Below, piece after piece: positions 1 through 8,726 of a stretch of DNA of 64,000 nt. Position numbers and translations under genes: made by a program. The notes under the pieces were generated by a model. That model made no database searches and was not told the origin of the DNA. It worked only from the letters and a program-made list of their open reading frames with translations. Positions within the stretch are counted from its first letter, which is position 1. Each line of letters opens with the position of its first letter. The stretch covers positions 2,374,461 to 2,438,460 of the forward strand of contig NZ_CM002917.1 in assembly GCF_000154705.2 (NCBI RefSeq). The letters run 5' to 3'. Source of the DNA: Hoeflea phototrophica DFL-43. GTDB taxonomy: Bacteria > Pseudomonadota > Alphaproteobacteria > Rhizobiales > Rhizobiaceae.

Positions 1-37
1 TTGATGCGGAAGACAGACTGCAAAGGCCGCATTCATC

Positions 38-925
38 CTAGCGGCTGAGCACAAATTCCAGTGTCGTCTTCCAGTCCGTCATCCGGATCGGCGTGCCGTG
101 CGAACCGGTGTCGAACAGGATGAACCGCGCCGGGTAGTTTGCAGACGTGGCGCGAACCTGATCAAAAACAGCCTTTTGGCTTTGCCAAGCATAGACACTG
201 TCTTCGCTGCCGTGGGTAAACACAATCGGCACCCTTGCCTTCACTGCCGCGCTGCGTGAAATCCCCGTGTCCGGTGCGCCCCCCAGCACAACCATACCAG
301 CCAGGCGTGACACCACCGCCGGATCCCTTGCAAGCTTGGCGCAGATGATCGAGCCCATCGACGCGCAAGCCAGAACCACCGGTGCGGGACCTGCCAGGAC
401 CAATGCCTTGACGTCTTGCGCCCCGGTGTCGTCGAAACTGGTGATTGTCGGCGCCAGATAGGCGCCGCCATTGGCGATCATGAGATTCTTGAGCCGGTTG
501 AAATTGCCGCCAAAGGTGTAGTCGTTCATGCCGAGACGCTGGTCCCCGCCCCGCCCATGCACAAAGATGACGGTAAAGCGCGCTGCGGCAAAATCGCCGA
601 CGACGCCGGTCTCGATGGCGCGGCCATTGGCCTGGTGTTCGGCAATGCGGCTGTGACGTTTGACCCCGAGCGACACATATCGCGAACGCACCCGCCGTTC
701 CGGCTCCTGGTCGCGTCGGTGAATGTCACGCTTCTTGTCGTAATCGACCACCACAAACGCGCCATCTTCCGACACTGAAAGAATGCCGGGATAGGCGAAG
801 AGCCGGTCCTTGTGTCCTCGGAGCTCGAGCGCGGATGCGGGCGATGCCACCGCCAGCGCCAGCACACAAGACACAAAAGCCGAGCACGCAAGTGCAAGAA
901 CACTGCGCAAAGCCTCATTCGTCAT
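38..925 (-). CDS. exported alpha/beta hydrolase
   Basis: A 295-residue protein with an N-terminal signal peptide (hydrophobic stretch to about residue 32, ending ASPASA), so probably periplasmic. The core has alpha/beta hydrolase features: HGRGG near residue 123 (oxyanion loop), a nucleophile elbow CASMG at about 187-191 that puts Ser189 in place with Cys for the usual first Gly, a candidate acid in SEDSV near 240 and a late His in GSHGTP. The substrate cannot be told. The gene is divergent from parE with about 80 bases between them. The 37 bases before its stop at the window edge show no feature. Confidence 0.75.
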   Translation of the reverse strand: MTNEALRSVLALACSAFVSCVLALAVASPASALELRGHKDRLFAYPGILSVSEDGAFVVVDYDKKRDIHRRDQEPERRVRSRYVSLGVKRHSRIAEHQANGRAIETGVVGDFAAARFTVIFVHGRGGDQRLGMNDYTFGGNFNRLKNLMIANGGAYLAPTITSFDDTGAQDVKALVLAGPAPVVLACASMGSIICAKLARDPAVVSRLAGMVVLGGAPDTGISRSAAVKARVPIVFTHGSEDSVYAWQSQKAVFDQVRATSANYPARFILFDTGSHGTPIRMTDWKTTLEFVLSR

Positions 926-1007
926 GATACACAGTCGCTTGAAGGTTCGGATTCTGGCACACTCCGGGTGATTCGTTTCCCAAATCTACACTAGGCTCGA
1001 CCACAAT

Positions 1008-3100
1008 ATGGACGATTCCAACGATCTTTTTTCCTCCATGGGCACACAGGCTGCAAGCGCTGAGCCGAAGACGGAAATCCCGGCCGCAGCGGCACCCCAA
1101 TCCAAGCAGCCGGAAGCCAAGGCAGCCAAGCCCCAGGCGCCCAAGCCCGCCGCCAAGGGTGCACCCGCCAGCGGCGATGCGTATGACGCGTCGGCCATCG
1201 AGGTGCTCGAAGGACTGGAACCGGTTCGACGCCGCCCGGGCATGTATATTGGCGGCACCGATGAACGCGCGCTGCATCATCTCTTTGCCGAAGTCATCGA
1301 CAACTCGATGGATGAAGCCGTTGCCGGGCATGCCAATTTCATCGAAGTCGAGCTTGATGCGGAAGGCTATCTCACGGTTCCGACAATGGCCGCGGCATTC
1401 CAGTGGAAAACCATCCGAAGTTTCCCGGCAAATCGACGCTTGAAGTGATCATGACCGTGCTCCACGCCGGCGGAAAGTTCGACAGCAAGGTCTATGAGAC
1501 ATCGGGCGGCCTGCATGGGGTGGGCGTGTCTGTGGTCAACGCGCTCTCCGACGATCTTCTGGTTGAAATCGCCCGCAACCGGTGCCTCTACCGGCAACGG
1601 TTCTCACGCGGTATTCCGCAGGGCGGCCTCGAAGAAGCCGGCGAAGTCCACAACCGCCGGGGAACAAAGATCCGCTTTCACCCCGACGCGGACATTTTCG
1701 GGGCCGCGGCCCGCTTTGATCCCGGCCGGCTCTACCGCATGGCGCGCTCCAAGGCCTATCTGTTTGGCGGGGTCGAGATCCGCTGGTCCTGCGACCCGTC
1801 GCTGGTTGAAGGCACCGAGACACCGGACAAGGCCGTGTTTCACTTCCCCGGCGGGCTCAAGGATTATCTTGAAGCCTCGCTTGGCAAGGAGCATCGGGTC
1901 ACGCGGGAAATCTTCGCCGGTAAGACAGAGCGGCCAGGCGGCCATGGTTCAATGGAATGGGCCGTCACCTGGTACGGCGGCGATGCCGCGATCAGCTCCT
2001 ACTGTAACACCATTCCCACCCCTGAGGGCGGCACCCACGAAGCCGGACTCAGGATTGCGCTGACCAAGGGGCTAAAAGCCTATGCTGAGCTGACCGGCAA
2101 CAAGCGCGCCTCCGCGATCACCACCGATGACGTGATGATTTCGTCGATCGGCATGCTGTCGGTGTTCATCCGCGAACCGGAATTCGTCGGCCAGACCAAG
2201 GACAAGCTCGCAACCGTCGAGGCTCAGCGGATTGTCGAAAACGCCTTGCGCGATCCCTTCGACCATTTCCTGGCGGATTCTCCCGCCGAAGCCGACAAGC
2301 TGCTCGAATGGGTGATCGACCGCGCCGAGGAACGGGTCCGCCGGCGCAAGGAAAAGGAAGTCAACCGCAAGACCGCCGTTCGCAAGCTGCGGCTTCCAGG
2401 CAAGCTCGCCGATTGCAGCCAGACCACCTCTGAAGGTGCGGAACTGTTCATCGTCGAGGGCGATTCGGCTGGCGGTTCCGCCAAGCAGGCCCGCAATCGC
2501 TCGAACCAGGCAATTCTGCCTTTGCGCGGCAAGATCCTCAATGTCGCCAGCGCCGGCCGGGAAAAGCTAGGTGCCAACCAGCAGATCGGCGATCTGGTTC
2601 AGGCGCTGGGCTGCGGAACAAGATCGAAATACCGCGAAGAAGATCTGCGCTATGACCGCATCATCATCATGACCGATGCCGATGTCGACGGCGCGCATAT
2701 CGCGTCGCTGCTGATCACCTTCTTCTATCAGGAGATGCCGGAGCTGATCCGCCAGGGGCACCTCTATCTGGCCGTCCCGCCGCTCTACAAGATCTCCCAG
2801 GGCGGCAAGTCGCTCTATGCACGCGACGACGCGCACCGTGTGGAACTTCTCGAGACCGAATTCACCGGACGCGGAAAGGTGGAGATCAACCGCTTCAAGG
2901 GTCTGGGCGAAATGCTGCCGGCGCAGCTCAAGGAAACCACCATGGATCCGGCCAAGCGCACTCTGCTCAAGGTCGCAGTCGATATAACCGACCCGGAATC
3001 AACCCGGGAAGCGGTCGACAACCTGATGGGCACCAAGGCCGACGCCCGCTTCCGCTTCATTCAGGAACACGCGGCCTTCGCCGACAATCTGGACATCTGA
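1008..3100 (+). CDS. parE: DNA topoisomerase IV subunit B (ParE), interrupted by a one-base frameshift
   Basis: ParE is the ATPase subunit of topoisomerase IV, which decatenates daughter chromosomes together with ParC. The reading frame is split. Codons 1-124 run from 1008 in one frame with an Ala/Pro/Lys-rich N-terminal tail and then the GHKL start ([19 protein letters not shown]). After GTT at 1377-1379 the family-conserved DNGRGIP continues only in the next frame, from 1382, and runs to the stop at 3100 with the SGGLHGVG loop, the TOPRIM motifs ([20 protein letters not shown]) and the C-terminal FKGLGEM. Adding one base near 1380 restores about 697 residues, normal for the family. As written the ATPase would be destroyed. 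Because ParE is normally essential, a sequencing or assembly error is the likeliest cause. Confidence 0.93.
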
Positions 3101-3207
3101 CCGGGAGGCGGCACTGAACGTCATCGCAACGCCGGATCCGGTTTGTGGCAGAGGCCTTGCCATCAATGCTCAGTCAGGCTGTATCCTCTCGCAGTGCGGC
3201 CATGACA

Positions 3208-3636
3208 TCAAACACAGCAACACTGATAGCAATACGCCATTATCGCACCCTGGGGCCCCACTTCGAATTCGTAGGGAACACCGGCGGGGACGAACATCCA
3301 GTCCCCCTGTGTGAGTTCAGCCTTGCCGAAATGGATAGATCCGCCAATCATGAAGCGAATTCCATCGCCTTCATCATGGCTATGCTTGGGCGCTTTCGCA
3401 CCTGGTGCAGCAGATGAAATGTAGAGCGTGGTCGCACCGTCGAAAAACACCGGAAGGCGCGTCTTCGTAAAGCCATCGGGCACATTTTTCACGGCAAGAA
3501 CACTGTAGGCAAGTTCCCGCACCGTATCATCACGTGAGGTGATTATCCTTTTGGGATTGATCGAATACTTCTCTTGGATCTCTCGCAGCTCTGCAATGCA
3601 GGTCGCCAGGTCGGATGTGTTCGGATTGAAAGCCAT
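3208..3636 (-). CDS. cupin-domain protein
   Basis: A 142-residue protein with one cupin barrel. The metal-site signature is visible as HSHDEGDGIRFMIGG at about 83-98 (two His, one Glu), followed by the second motif region with GDWMFVPAGVPYEF. It ends in an unusual Cys-rich tail, YCYQCCCV. Small cupins of this sort can be dioxygenases, isomerases or sensors; nothing here narrows the substrate. The gene stands alone between parE and the DUF2336 gene, and both it and its upstream region are visibly richer in A+T than the neighbours, so recent acquisition is possible. A good promoter sits just upstream. Confidence 0.75.
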   Translation of the reverse strand: MAFNPNTSDLATCIAELREIQEKYSINPKRIITSRDDTVRELAYSVLAVKNVPDGFTKTRLPVFFDGATTLYISSAAPGAKAPKHSHDEGDGIRFMIGGSIHFGKAELTQGDWMFVPAGVPYEFEVGPQGAIMAYCYQCCCV

Positions 3637-3673
3637 CTCGTCTTCACTCCATCATAGAGTTGATCACGAGACA

Positions 3674-3701
3674 AAAATACAACCAATTTAATATTTGTCA
3701 A
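3674..3701 (-). promoter_or_regulatory. promoter of the cupin gene
   Basis: On the minus strand TTGACA (3701-3696) and TATTTT (3679-3674) are separated by 16 bases, in a markedly AT-rich stretch. The start of transcription would fall about 30 bases before the cupin start codon at 3636. Confidence 0.55.
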
Positions 3702-3772
3702 TTTTTATACAATTTTAACGTGCTCTTGCAAGCCAACAGAGTCTGTCCTGTCCGGAGGTCACAGAGACTGCC

Positions 3773-4912
3773 TCAGGCAGCTTCCGCAGCAAGTGCATGG
3801 GCATAATCGCGCGAGGCCTGTCTGCGCCAATTGAGATGCAGGTGCTCGACAAGCCGCAACAACTCACCAATGGCCGGCGTCCGGTTGGCATCCACAGAAT
3901 GCCTTTGCATCAACTCCTGCGTCACAGTCCCGATATCAATCCCGCCCCGCTGGCGTGATGCGGCCCGCCACATCAAGGTGGCGGTCACGAAGACCGGCGC
4001 CAGGTCGCGCTCCAGTCCGATCGAGCGATAAAGCGCCCGGATCGCGGCTTCGCGGCCGTCATTGAGAATACCGCGAACCCTGCTGTCGCTCATCCCCGAC
4101 AACGCAACAACCGCAGCGGCGAAGAAATCGACATTGCCTGCGCACAGCGTGTGCATCAGGAAGGCGGGTGTCAGGCGGCCGGACATGCGCAAATGCTCAA
4201 CCAGCGCGGGGATCTCCTCCGACGAAACCGTATCGGCGAGCGTCAGCGTTGCACTCACACAGGCCTCCTCGGTCACCTTGCGGCTGCGGCTGCCGCCAAT
4301 GGTCGAGCGCACAAGATCGGATCCGGCTAGCGCCACTCCCAGTCTCTCCACCAGTCCCTGACGCACCTCACCGGGCAGATCGCTGCGGTCAAACAGCCGT
4401 CCACGAATTTCGGGCTCATCGCCAAAGCGTTCCGCGATCCTGCGCAACGAAACACGCGCGATCGGTGCTTGGGCATTGTCGAGCAAATCGGCAATGGATT
4501 GAACGGAACCGATTTCTCCAAGAGCCGCACTCACCGGGACCGACAAGTCACGGCGGCAAGCCACGAATTGCTGAAGCGATGTCCGGCCGCTGGCGACAAT
4601 CTCGATAAGATCATTGTCACCGAGAACCGGCGACAAGGCGATGATCCGTGCCGCGACCTCGAACTGGTCTTCGGCCAGCCGCAGGATGACGCTGCGCGGC
4701 GCGTGCTCAACCAGGGCGAGACCTTCTGCAAGCGCGAGCCGCACCTTCGGCGAAGGATCATCAAGCAGATAGGCAAGCGCTGCTTCTGCGGCATGGCGTT
4801 CATCAGGGGCCATACACCCTTCACCGTACGCCTTGGTCAGTGCCACTGTGGCGCAGCATCTGTCTGTTGCTGTGGCGGTTTCAAACCATTTCAAAAATGA
4901 CTTCACAATCAT
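3773..4912 (-). CDS. DUF2336 domain protein
   Basis: About 379 residues from the ATG at 4912; an upstream TTG at 4960 in the same frame is less likely. The protein is almost wholly helical with HEAT-like repeats (for example ALAYLLDDPSPKVRLALAEGL near residue 50), which is the character of the alphaproteobacterial DUF2336 family. No catalytic motif, signal peptide or membrane segment is seen. The function is unknown; HEAT-like scaffolds usually bind protein partners. It is a lone gene, divergent from the MaoC/CitE pair. Confidence 0.7.
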   Translation of the reverse strand: MIVKSFLKWFETATATDRCCATVALTKAYGEGCMAPDERHAAEAALAYLLDDPSPKVRLALAEGLALVEHAPRSVILRLAEDQFEVAARIIALSPVLGDNDLIEIVASGRTSLQQFVACRRDLSVPVSAALGEIGSVQSIADLLDNAQAPIARVSLRRIAERFGDEPEIRGRLFDRSDLPGEVRQGLVERLGVALAGSDLVRSTIGGSRSRKVTEEACVSATLTLADTVSSEEIPALVEHLRMSGRLTPAFLMHTLCAGNVDFFAAAVVALSGMSDSRVRGILNDGREAAIRALYRSIGLERDLAPVFVTATLMWRAASRQRGGIDIGTVTQELMQRHSVDANRTPAIGELLRLVEHLHLNWRRQASRDYAHALAAEAA

Positions 4913-5078
4913 GGTGCGTGCATTCCCACTCGATACCTGTATGGCCAGTGTAGCGGCCAAAGGTTTACGTTCGGTTCACCATCTTTGTTAACCCGCATCA
5001 CCTGCCAGCGGCCCGCCTTGCACCCGTCATCAGAAGCGGCAACTATGGGACACCAATCCAAAGAGGGTAATCAGAGCA

Positions 5079-5531
5079 ATGCGCGGAATGTATCTTGAGG
5101 AATTCGAAGCGGGCACGCTGATTGAGCACACGCTCAGGCGCACTGTCACCGAAATGGACAACATGTTGTTTTCCAACATGACGCTCAACCCGCAGCCGCT
5201 GCACATCGATTTCGAATTCTGCAAGTCCACCGAATTCGGCCAGCCACTGGTGAATTCCCTTTTCACCCTCGGATTGATGATCGGCATTTCGGTCAACGAC
5301 ACGACTGTGGGGACCACCATCGCCAATCTCGGCATGACTGACGTCACATTCCCCAATCCGCTGTTCCATGGCGACACCGTACGGGTCGAGACAAAGGTGC
5401 TTTCGGTGCGCGAATCACGCTCCAAGCCCGATCGCGGCATCGTCGAGTTTGAACATCAGGCGTTCAATCAACACGACAAGCTGGTGGCCCGCTGCGTCCG
5501 CCAGGCAATGATGCGAAAGAAACCGCAATGA
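5079..5531 (+). CDS. MaoC-like (hot-dog fold) dehydratase
   Basis: A 150-residue single hot-dog domain. The MaoC hydratase-2 signature region is present as NPQPLHIDFEF near residues 37-47, with the usual hydrophobic central helix after it (GQPLVNSLFTLGLMIG). Such enzymes hydrate enoyl-CoA double bonds. The stop overlaps the start of the CitE-like lyase by four bases (ATGA), so the two are translationally coupled. The pair suggests hydration of an unsaturated dicarboxylic acyl-CoA followed by C-C cleavage, as in itaconyl-CoA hydratase with citramalyl-CoA lyase, or mesaconyl-CoA hydratase with malyl-CoA lyase. It is half the length of the two-domain mesaconyl-CoA hydratase of the ethylmalonyl-CoA pathway. 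The specificity is inference. Confidence 0.8.
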   Translation: MRGMYLEEFEAGTLIEHTLRRTVTEMDNMLFSNMTLNPQPLHIDFEFCKSTEFGQPLVNSLFTLGLMIGISVNDTTVGTTIANLGMTDVTFPNPLFHGDTVRVETKVLSVRESRSKPDRGIVEFEHQAFNQHDKLVARCVRQAMMRKKPQ

Positions 5532-6439
5532 TGATGCGTTCCCTGCTTTTTGTTCCCGGCGATTCGGAACGCAAGATGGAGAAGGCCGCAACCTGCGGCG
5601 CGGATGCGCTGATTCTCGATCTTGAGGATTCCGTTGCCCTTTCACGCAAATCAGAAGCCCGCGAGATGGTCGCGCGGTATCTTGAGAATGCTTCGCGCCT
5701 GTATCCGGCCCCCAAACTGATCGTACGGGTCAACGCACTCGACACCGGCCTGACAGATGCGGATCTGGCCGCTGTCATCAAGGCACGCCCCGATGCGGTG
5801 CTCCTGCCAAAGGCGGGATCGGGCGCCGATCTCCAGGCGCTTGGCGCCCGCATCGCGGTCGAGGAAGCAGGCGCTGGCCTGGCTGAGGGCTCAGTGCTGA
5901 TTCATGCGCTGATGACCGAAAGCGCAAAGGGACTGCTCAATGCCGGAACATTCGCGGCAAAATCCGAGAGGCTAGCCGCACTTGCCTGGGGCGCTGAAGA
6001 TCTGGCCGCAGACATCGGCGCCACATCCAACAAGGATGACCAGGGCAGCTACACAGATGTGTTCCGGCTGGCACGCAGCCAGACCCTGTTGGCCGCGGCC
6101 CACGCCGGGGTCGACGCAATCGATACGGTTTTTACCGATTTTCGCCACATGGCGGTACTTGAGACCGAATGCCATGCAGCCGTCCGCGACGGCTTCTCAG
6201 GCAAGATGGCCATTCATCCCGGCCAGGTCCCGGTCATCAACGCGGCCTTCACGCCTGCGCCGGAAGACGTCGAGCATGCGGTGCAGGTTCTGGCCCTGTT
6301 TGCAGCTGCCGGACCGGAAGCGGGCGTGTTGTCACTGGATGGCAAGATGATCGACAAGCCGCATCTGCGCCAGGCAGAGCGGGTGGCGCGGCGTGCGGGA
6401 CTGGATCCAGCCGCCCTGCCCGCGCCTGAGCCGAACTGA
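5528..6439 (+). CDS. CitE-like CoA-ester lyase (HpcH/HpaI aldolase family)
   Basis: A 303-residue TIM-barrel protein of the citrate lyase beta/malyl-CoA lyase family. Visible marks are the N-terminal RSLLFVPGDSERKMEKA, LILDLEDSV (metal and substrate Asp/Glu) near residue 35, the conserved Arg in IVRVNALDTG near 68, LLPKAGS near 95 and a C-terminal GKMAIHPGQVPVIN near 225. These enzymes use Mg2+ to cleave or form malyl-, citramalyl- or related CoA esters. The gene is coupled to the upstream MaoC gene by a four-base overlap. Three ATGs in a row open the frame; the first is used here, and the second or third would change only one or two residues. Confidence 0.85.
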   Translation: MMMRSLLFVPGDSERKMEKAATCGADALILDLEDSVALSRKSEAREMVARYLENASRLYPAPKLIVRVNALDTGLTDADLAAVIKARPDAVLLPKAGSGADLQALGARIAVEEAGAGLAEGSVLIHALMTESAKGLLNAGTFAAKSERLAALAWGAEDLAADIGATSNKDDQGSYTDVFRLARSQTLLAAAHAGVDAIDTVFTDFRHMAVLETECHAAVRDGFSGKMAIHPGQVPVINAAFTPAPEDVEHAVQVLALFAAAGPEAGVLSLDGKMIDKPHLRQAERVARRAGLDPAALPAPEPN

Positions 6440-6495
6440 TCAGTTTCCGCCGCGCAGGTCCTCATAAACCTTCGGCGCGCCACTGCGGTTTTTGA

Positions 6496-7107
6496 TTATC
6501 CCCGGCCCCATGTCGGCCTGCGCATCTCGAAGGTCTGCGAGCCGTCGGCATAATCCATGTAGCCAAGCCGTGCCAATGGCGCGACAGCGGACATGTCCAA
6601 CCGGCCACCAACCAATGCTGCCTCGTTGATATGGATCCCCATGACCTGGCCGATCACCACAAACGATCCGCTCGGCGTTCCATCGAGGCCCTTGGCCTCG
6701 AACATCTCAGTCACATTGCATTCAAGAGCAGCATGGGCCTCGCCGGCGTACGGCGCGTCAACAAGCCTGCCGGGCATCATGGTCAGTCCCGCCAGATCAA
6801 ACTCGTTCTCGCCATAGGGCGCGGCTACCGATGTCTGGTTCATCTTCTCGGCCAGTTCGCGGCTGACCATGCTGGTTGTAAAGACACCGGTCTCCTCGAC
6901 ATTGCGCACCGTGTCCTTGCGGCCTGAGGAGGAAAACATCACCATTTTGGGATGGTCCGAAATGGCGTTGAAGAAGGAGTACGGCGCAAGATTGACCGAC
7001 CCGTCCTTGCCCTTGCTGCCAATCCATCCGATCGGCCGTGGCGACACGATTGCCTTGAACGGGTCATGCGCCAGGCCATGCGCGTTTGTTGCAGTCTCAT
7101 AGAACAT
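6496..7107 (-). CDS. flavin reductase-like protein (FMN-binding split barrel)
   Basis: About 203 residues from the ATG at 7107; the track-length GTG at 7116 lies too close to the GGGAG Shine-Dalgarno sequence. The protein begins MFYETATNAHG and carries the typical FMN-binding stretch IVSPRPIGWIGS, NLAPYSFFNAISDHP and VMFSSSGRKDT. Relatives bind FMN and act as NAD(P)H:flavin reductases or as small oxidoreductases. It lies five bases after the stop of the nitroreductase gene, so both are in one operon and may share flavin chemistry. The substrate is unknown. Confidence 0.85.
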   Translation of the reverse strand: MFYETATNAHGLAHDPFKAIVSPRPIGWIGSKGKDGSVNLAPYSFFNAISDHPKMVMFSSSGRKDTVRNVEETGVFTTSMVSRELAEKMNQTSVAAPYGENEFDLAGLTMMPGRLVDAPYAGEAHAALECNVTEMFEAKGLDGTPSGSFVVIGQVMGIHINEAALVGGRLDMSAVAPLARLGYMDYADGSQTFEMRRPTWGRG

Positions 7108-7112
7108 GGAAC

Positions 7113-7691
7113 TCACTCTCCCGAAAAGGTGACCAGATCTGCCAATTCCGGCCGCACCCGCTCGCCGGGATGCATCTTCTGGGTGCCGATATGAATGAAC
7201 CCGGCAACACGTTCGCCCGGCTTGACGCCCAGCAGCGGAAAGACGCCCTCGTCAAACGCAAACCACTCGGTCAACCAGTTCGATGCATAGCCAAGAGCGT
7301 GGGCCGCCATGGACAGGTTGAGGCACACGGCGCCAGCGCTGAGCACCTGCTCCCATTCAGGGATCTTGACGTGCGGCTTGGCGCAGGAAATCACGCCAAT
7401 CACCACCGGCGCCCGGGTCAGCCGGTTCTTCTCGACCTTGATCATGTCTTCCGCCATGGCCGGATTGCGCGCCATCGCCACCTTGGCCAGTTCCGAAGAC
7501 AGTCTTTCGCGCTCAGCGCCGGAATAGACAATAAAACGCCACGGCGCGAGTTTGCCGTGATCGGGAACGCGGCTTGCGATCGCCAACAGCTCCATGATCT
7601 CGTCCCGCGATGGGCCGGGTTCACTCATCTGAAAAGCAGGTGTTGAGCGGCGGGTTTCCAGATAGGACTTAAGCGCAGCATTGACCGGCAT
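7113..7691 (-). CDS. nitroreductase-family flavoprotein
   Basis: 192 residues from the ATG at 7691, which has a good GAGG site six bases upstream; a further in-frame ATG at 7706 lacks one. The fold is recognised from the N-terminal RRSTPAFQ, the [18 protein letters not shown]-binding segment near residue 45, the hydrophobic [20 protein letters not shown] helix and the C-terminal GFIHIGT. Family members are FMN-dependent NAD(P)H oxidoreductases acting on nitro compounds or quinones, and the short form resembles the YdjA type. It is the first gene of a two-gene operon with the flavin reductase. Confidence 0.87.
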   Translation of the reverse strand: MPVNAALKSYLETRRSTPAFQMSEPGPSRDEIMELLAIASRVPDHGKLAPWRFIVYSGAERERLSSELAKVAMARNPAMAEDMIKVEKNRLTRAPVVIGVISCAKPHVKIPEWEQVLSAGAVCLNLSMAAHALGYASNWLTEWFAFDEGVFPLLGVKPGERVAGFIHIGTQKMHPGERVRPELADLVTFSGE

Positions 7692-7796
7692 GTTTTCCTC
7701 GTGCATTCACAAATGGTTGGGGTTAGCCATGAAATCGCCATGGCTCTCGGTTTCAAGTGACCCCTCATCTCCCGGAAGTCAACCGGACCGGAGCGC

Positions 7797-8726
7797 ATGA
7801 ACAGACTGTCGACCGCCTTCTTCTGCACCTTGATGCTGGCCGCTATCGCCGCCCCCGCCAAAGCGCAAGATGCTTTCGGTGAGACCGTGGATCCAAACAT
7901 CGTCCTGCCAGGGCTGAGCCAATATGCACCGGCATCGGCTGCAGGGGCAAACGCTGTTGTCAGCCGCAATGTCCAGATGCAGGCGGTGCTGACCGAAGAT
8001 GGCGATCCGGTTGAAAACGGCCTCACCTGGCGCGTTTTCCATCCGATTCCGGGGGCAGATGGCAAATTGCCGTTGCTGGCCACCTCTGAAGGCGGCTCGG
8101 CACAGTTCGAATTCGAACCGGGCGACTATTTCATTCACGTTGCCTTCGGACGCTCTGGCGTGACCAAGAAGCTGTCGGTTCCGGCAGCTGGACCGCTTGA
8201 TACCCAGCGCCTCGTGCTTGAAGCAGGAGGCCTCGTTCTCAACGCTGTTTCCGGTGTTGATATGCGCATTCCGGTCCAGCAGCTGCGCTTCAATATCTAC
8301 AAGGCCGAGGAAGGCCTCGACGGGGACCAGCAATTGGTCGTCGAAGATGTCGAGCCCAACATCATCGTCCGGCTCAATGCCGGCACCTACCACATTGTCT
8401 CGGAATACGGCGGCGTCAATGCCGTGATCCGCTCGGATATCCGTGTCGAGCCGGGCAAGCTCACCGAAGCCGTCATCCAGCACCGCGCGGCTCAACTCAC
8501 CCTCAAGCTTGTGTCCGAGGCAGGCGGCGAAGCAATCGCCGATACGGCCTGGTCAATCCTGACATCAGGCGGCGACGTGGTCTCCGAAAGCGTCGGCGCA
8601 TTCCCGACCATCGTGCTTGCCGAAGGCGAGTACACCGCCATTGCGCGCAACAAGAGCCAGACCTATCAGCGCGAATTCACGGTTGTCGCCGGGCGCAACT
8701 CGGATATCGAAGTCCTGTTGAAATAA
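7797..8726 (+). CDS. exported protein of unknown function
   Basis: A 309-residue protein with a signal peptide (residues 1-23, cleavage after AKA before QDAF). The mature part is predicted to be beta-rich, with repeats of the kind GDYFIHVAFGRSG and GEYTAIARNKSQTYQREF that look like carboxypeptidase-regulatory or transthyretin-like sandwich domains. No catalytic site is seen. The likely place is the periplasm or the cell surface. Its last 61 bases overlap, tail to tail, the 3' end of the acyltransferase gene on the other strand. Confidence 0.7.
   Translation: MNRLSTAFFCTLMLAAIAAPAKAQDAFGETVDPNIVLPGLSQYAPASAAGANAVVSRNVQMQAVLTEDGDPVENGLTWRVFHPIPGADGKLPLLATSEGGSAQFEFEPGDYFIHVAFGRSGVTKKLSVPAAGPLDTQRLVLEAGGLVLNAVSGVDMRIPVQQLRFNIYKAEEGLDGDQQLVVEDVEPNIIVRLNAGTYHIVSEYGGVNAVIRSDIRVEPGKLTEAVIQHRAAQLTLKLVSEAGGEAIADTAWSILTSGGDVVSESVGAFPTIVLAEGEYTAIARNKSQTYQREFTVVAGRNSDIEVLLK

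Noticed and set aside
6421..6500. A readable frame after the flavin reductase stop (ending KVYEDLRGGN), as if a third frameshift had cut the gene
   Set aside because: The protein already ends at the usual place after FEMRRP, and the extra stretch has no recognised counterpart. It is worth a look only if parE and the photolyase prove to be sequencing errors.
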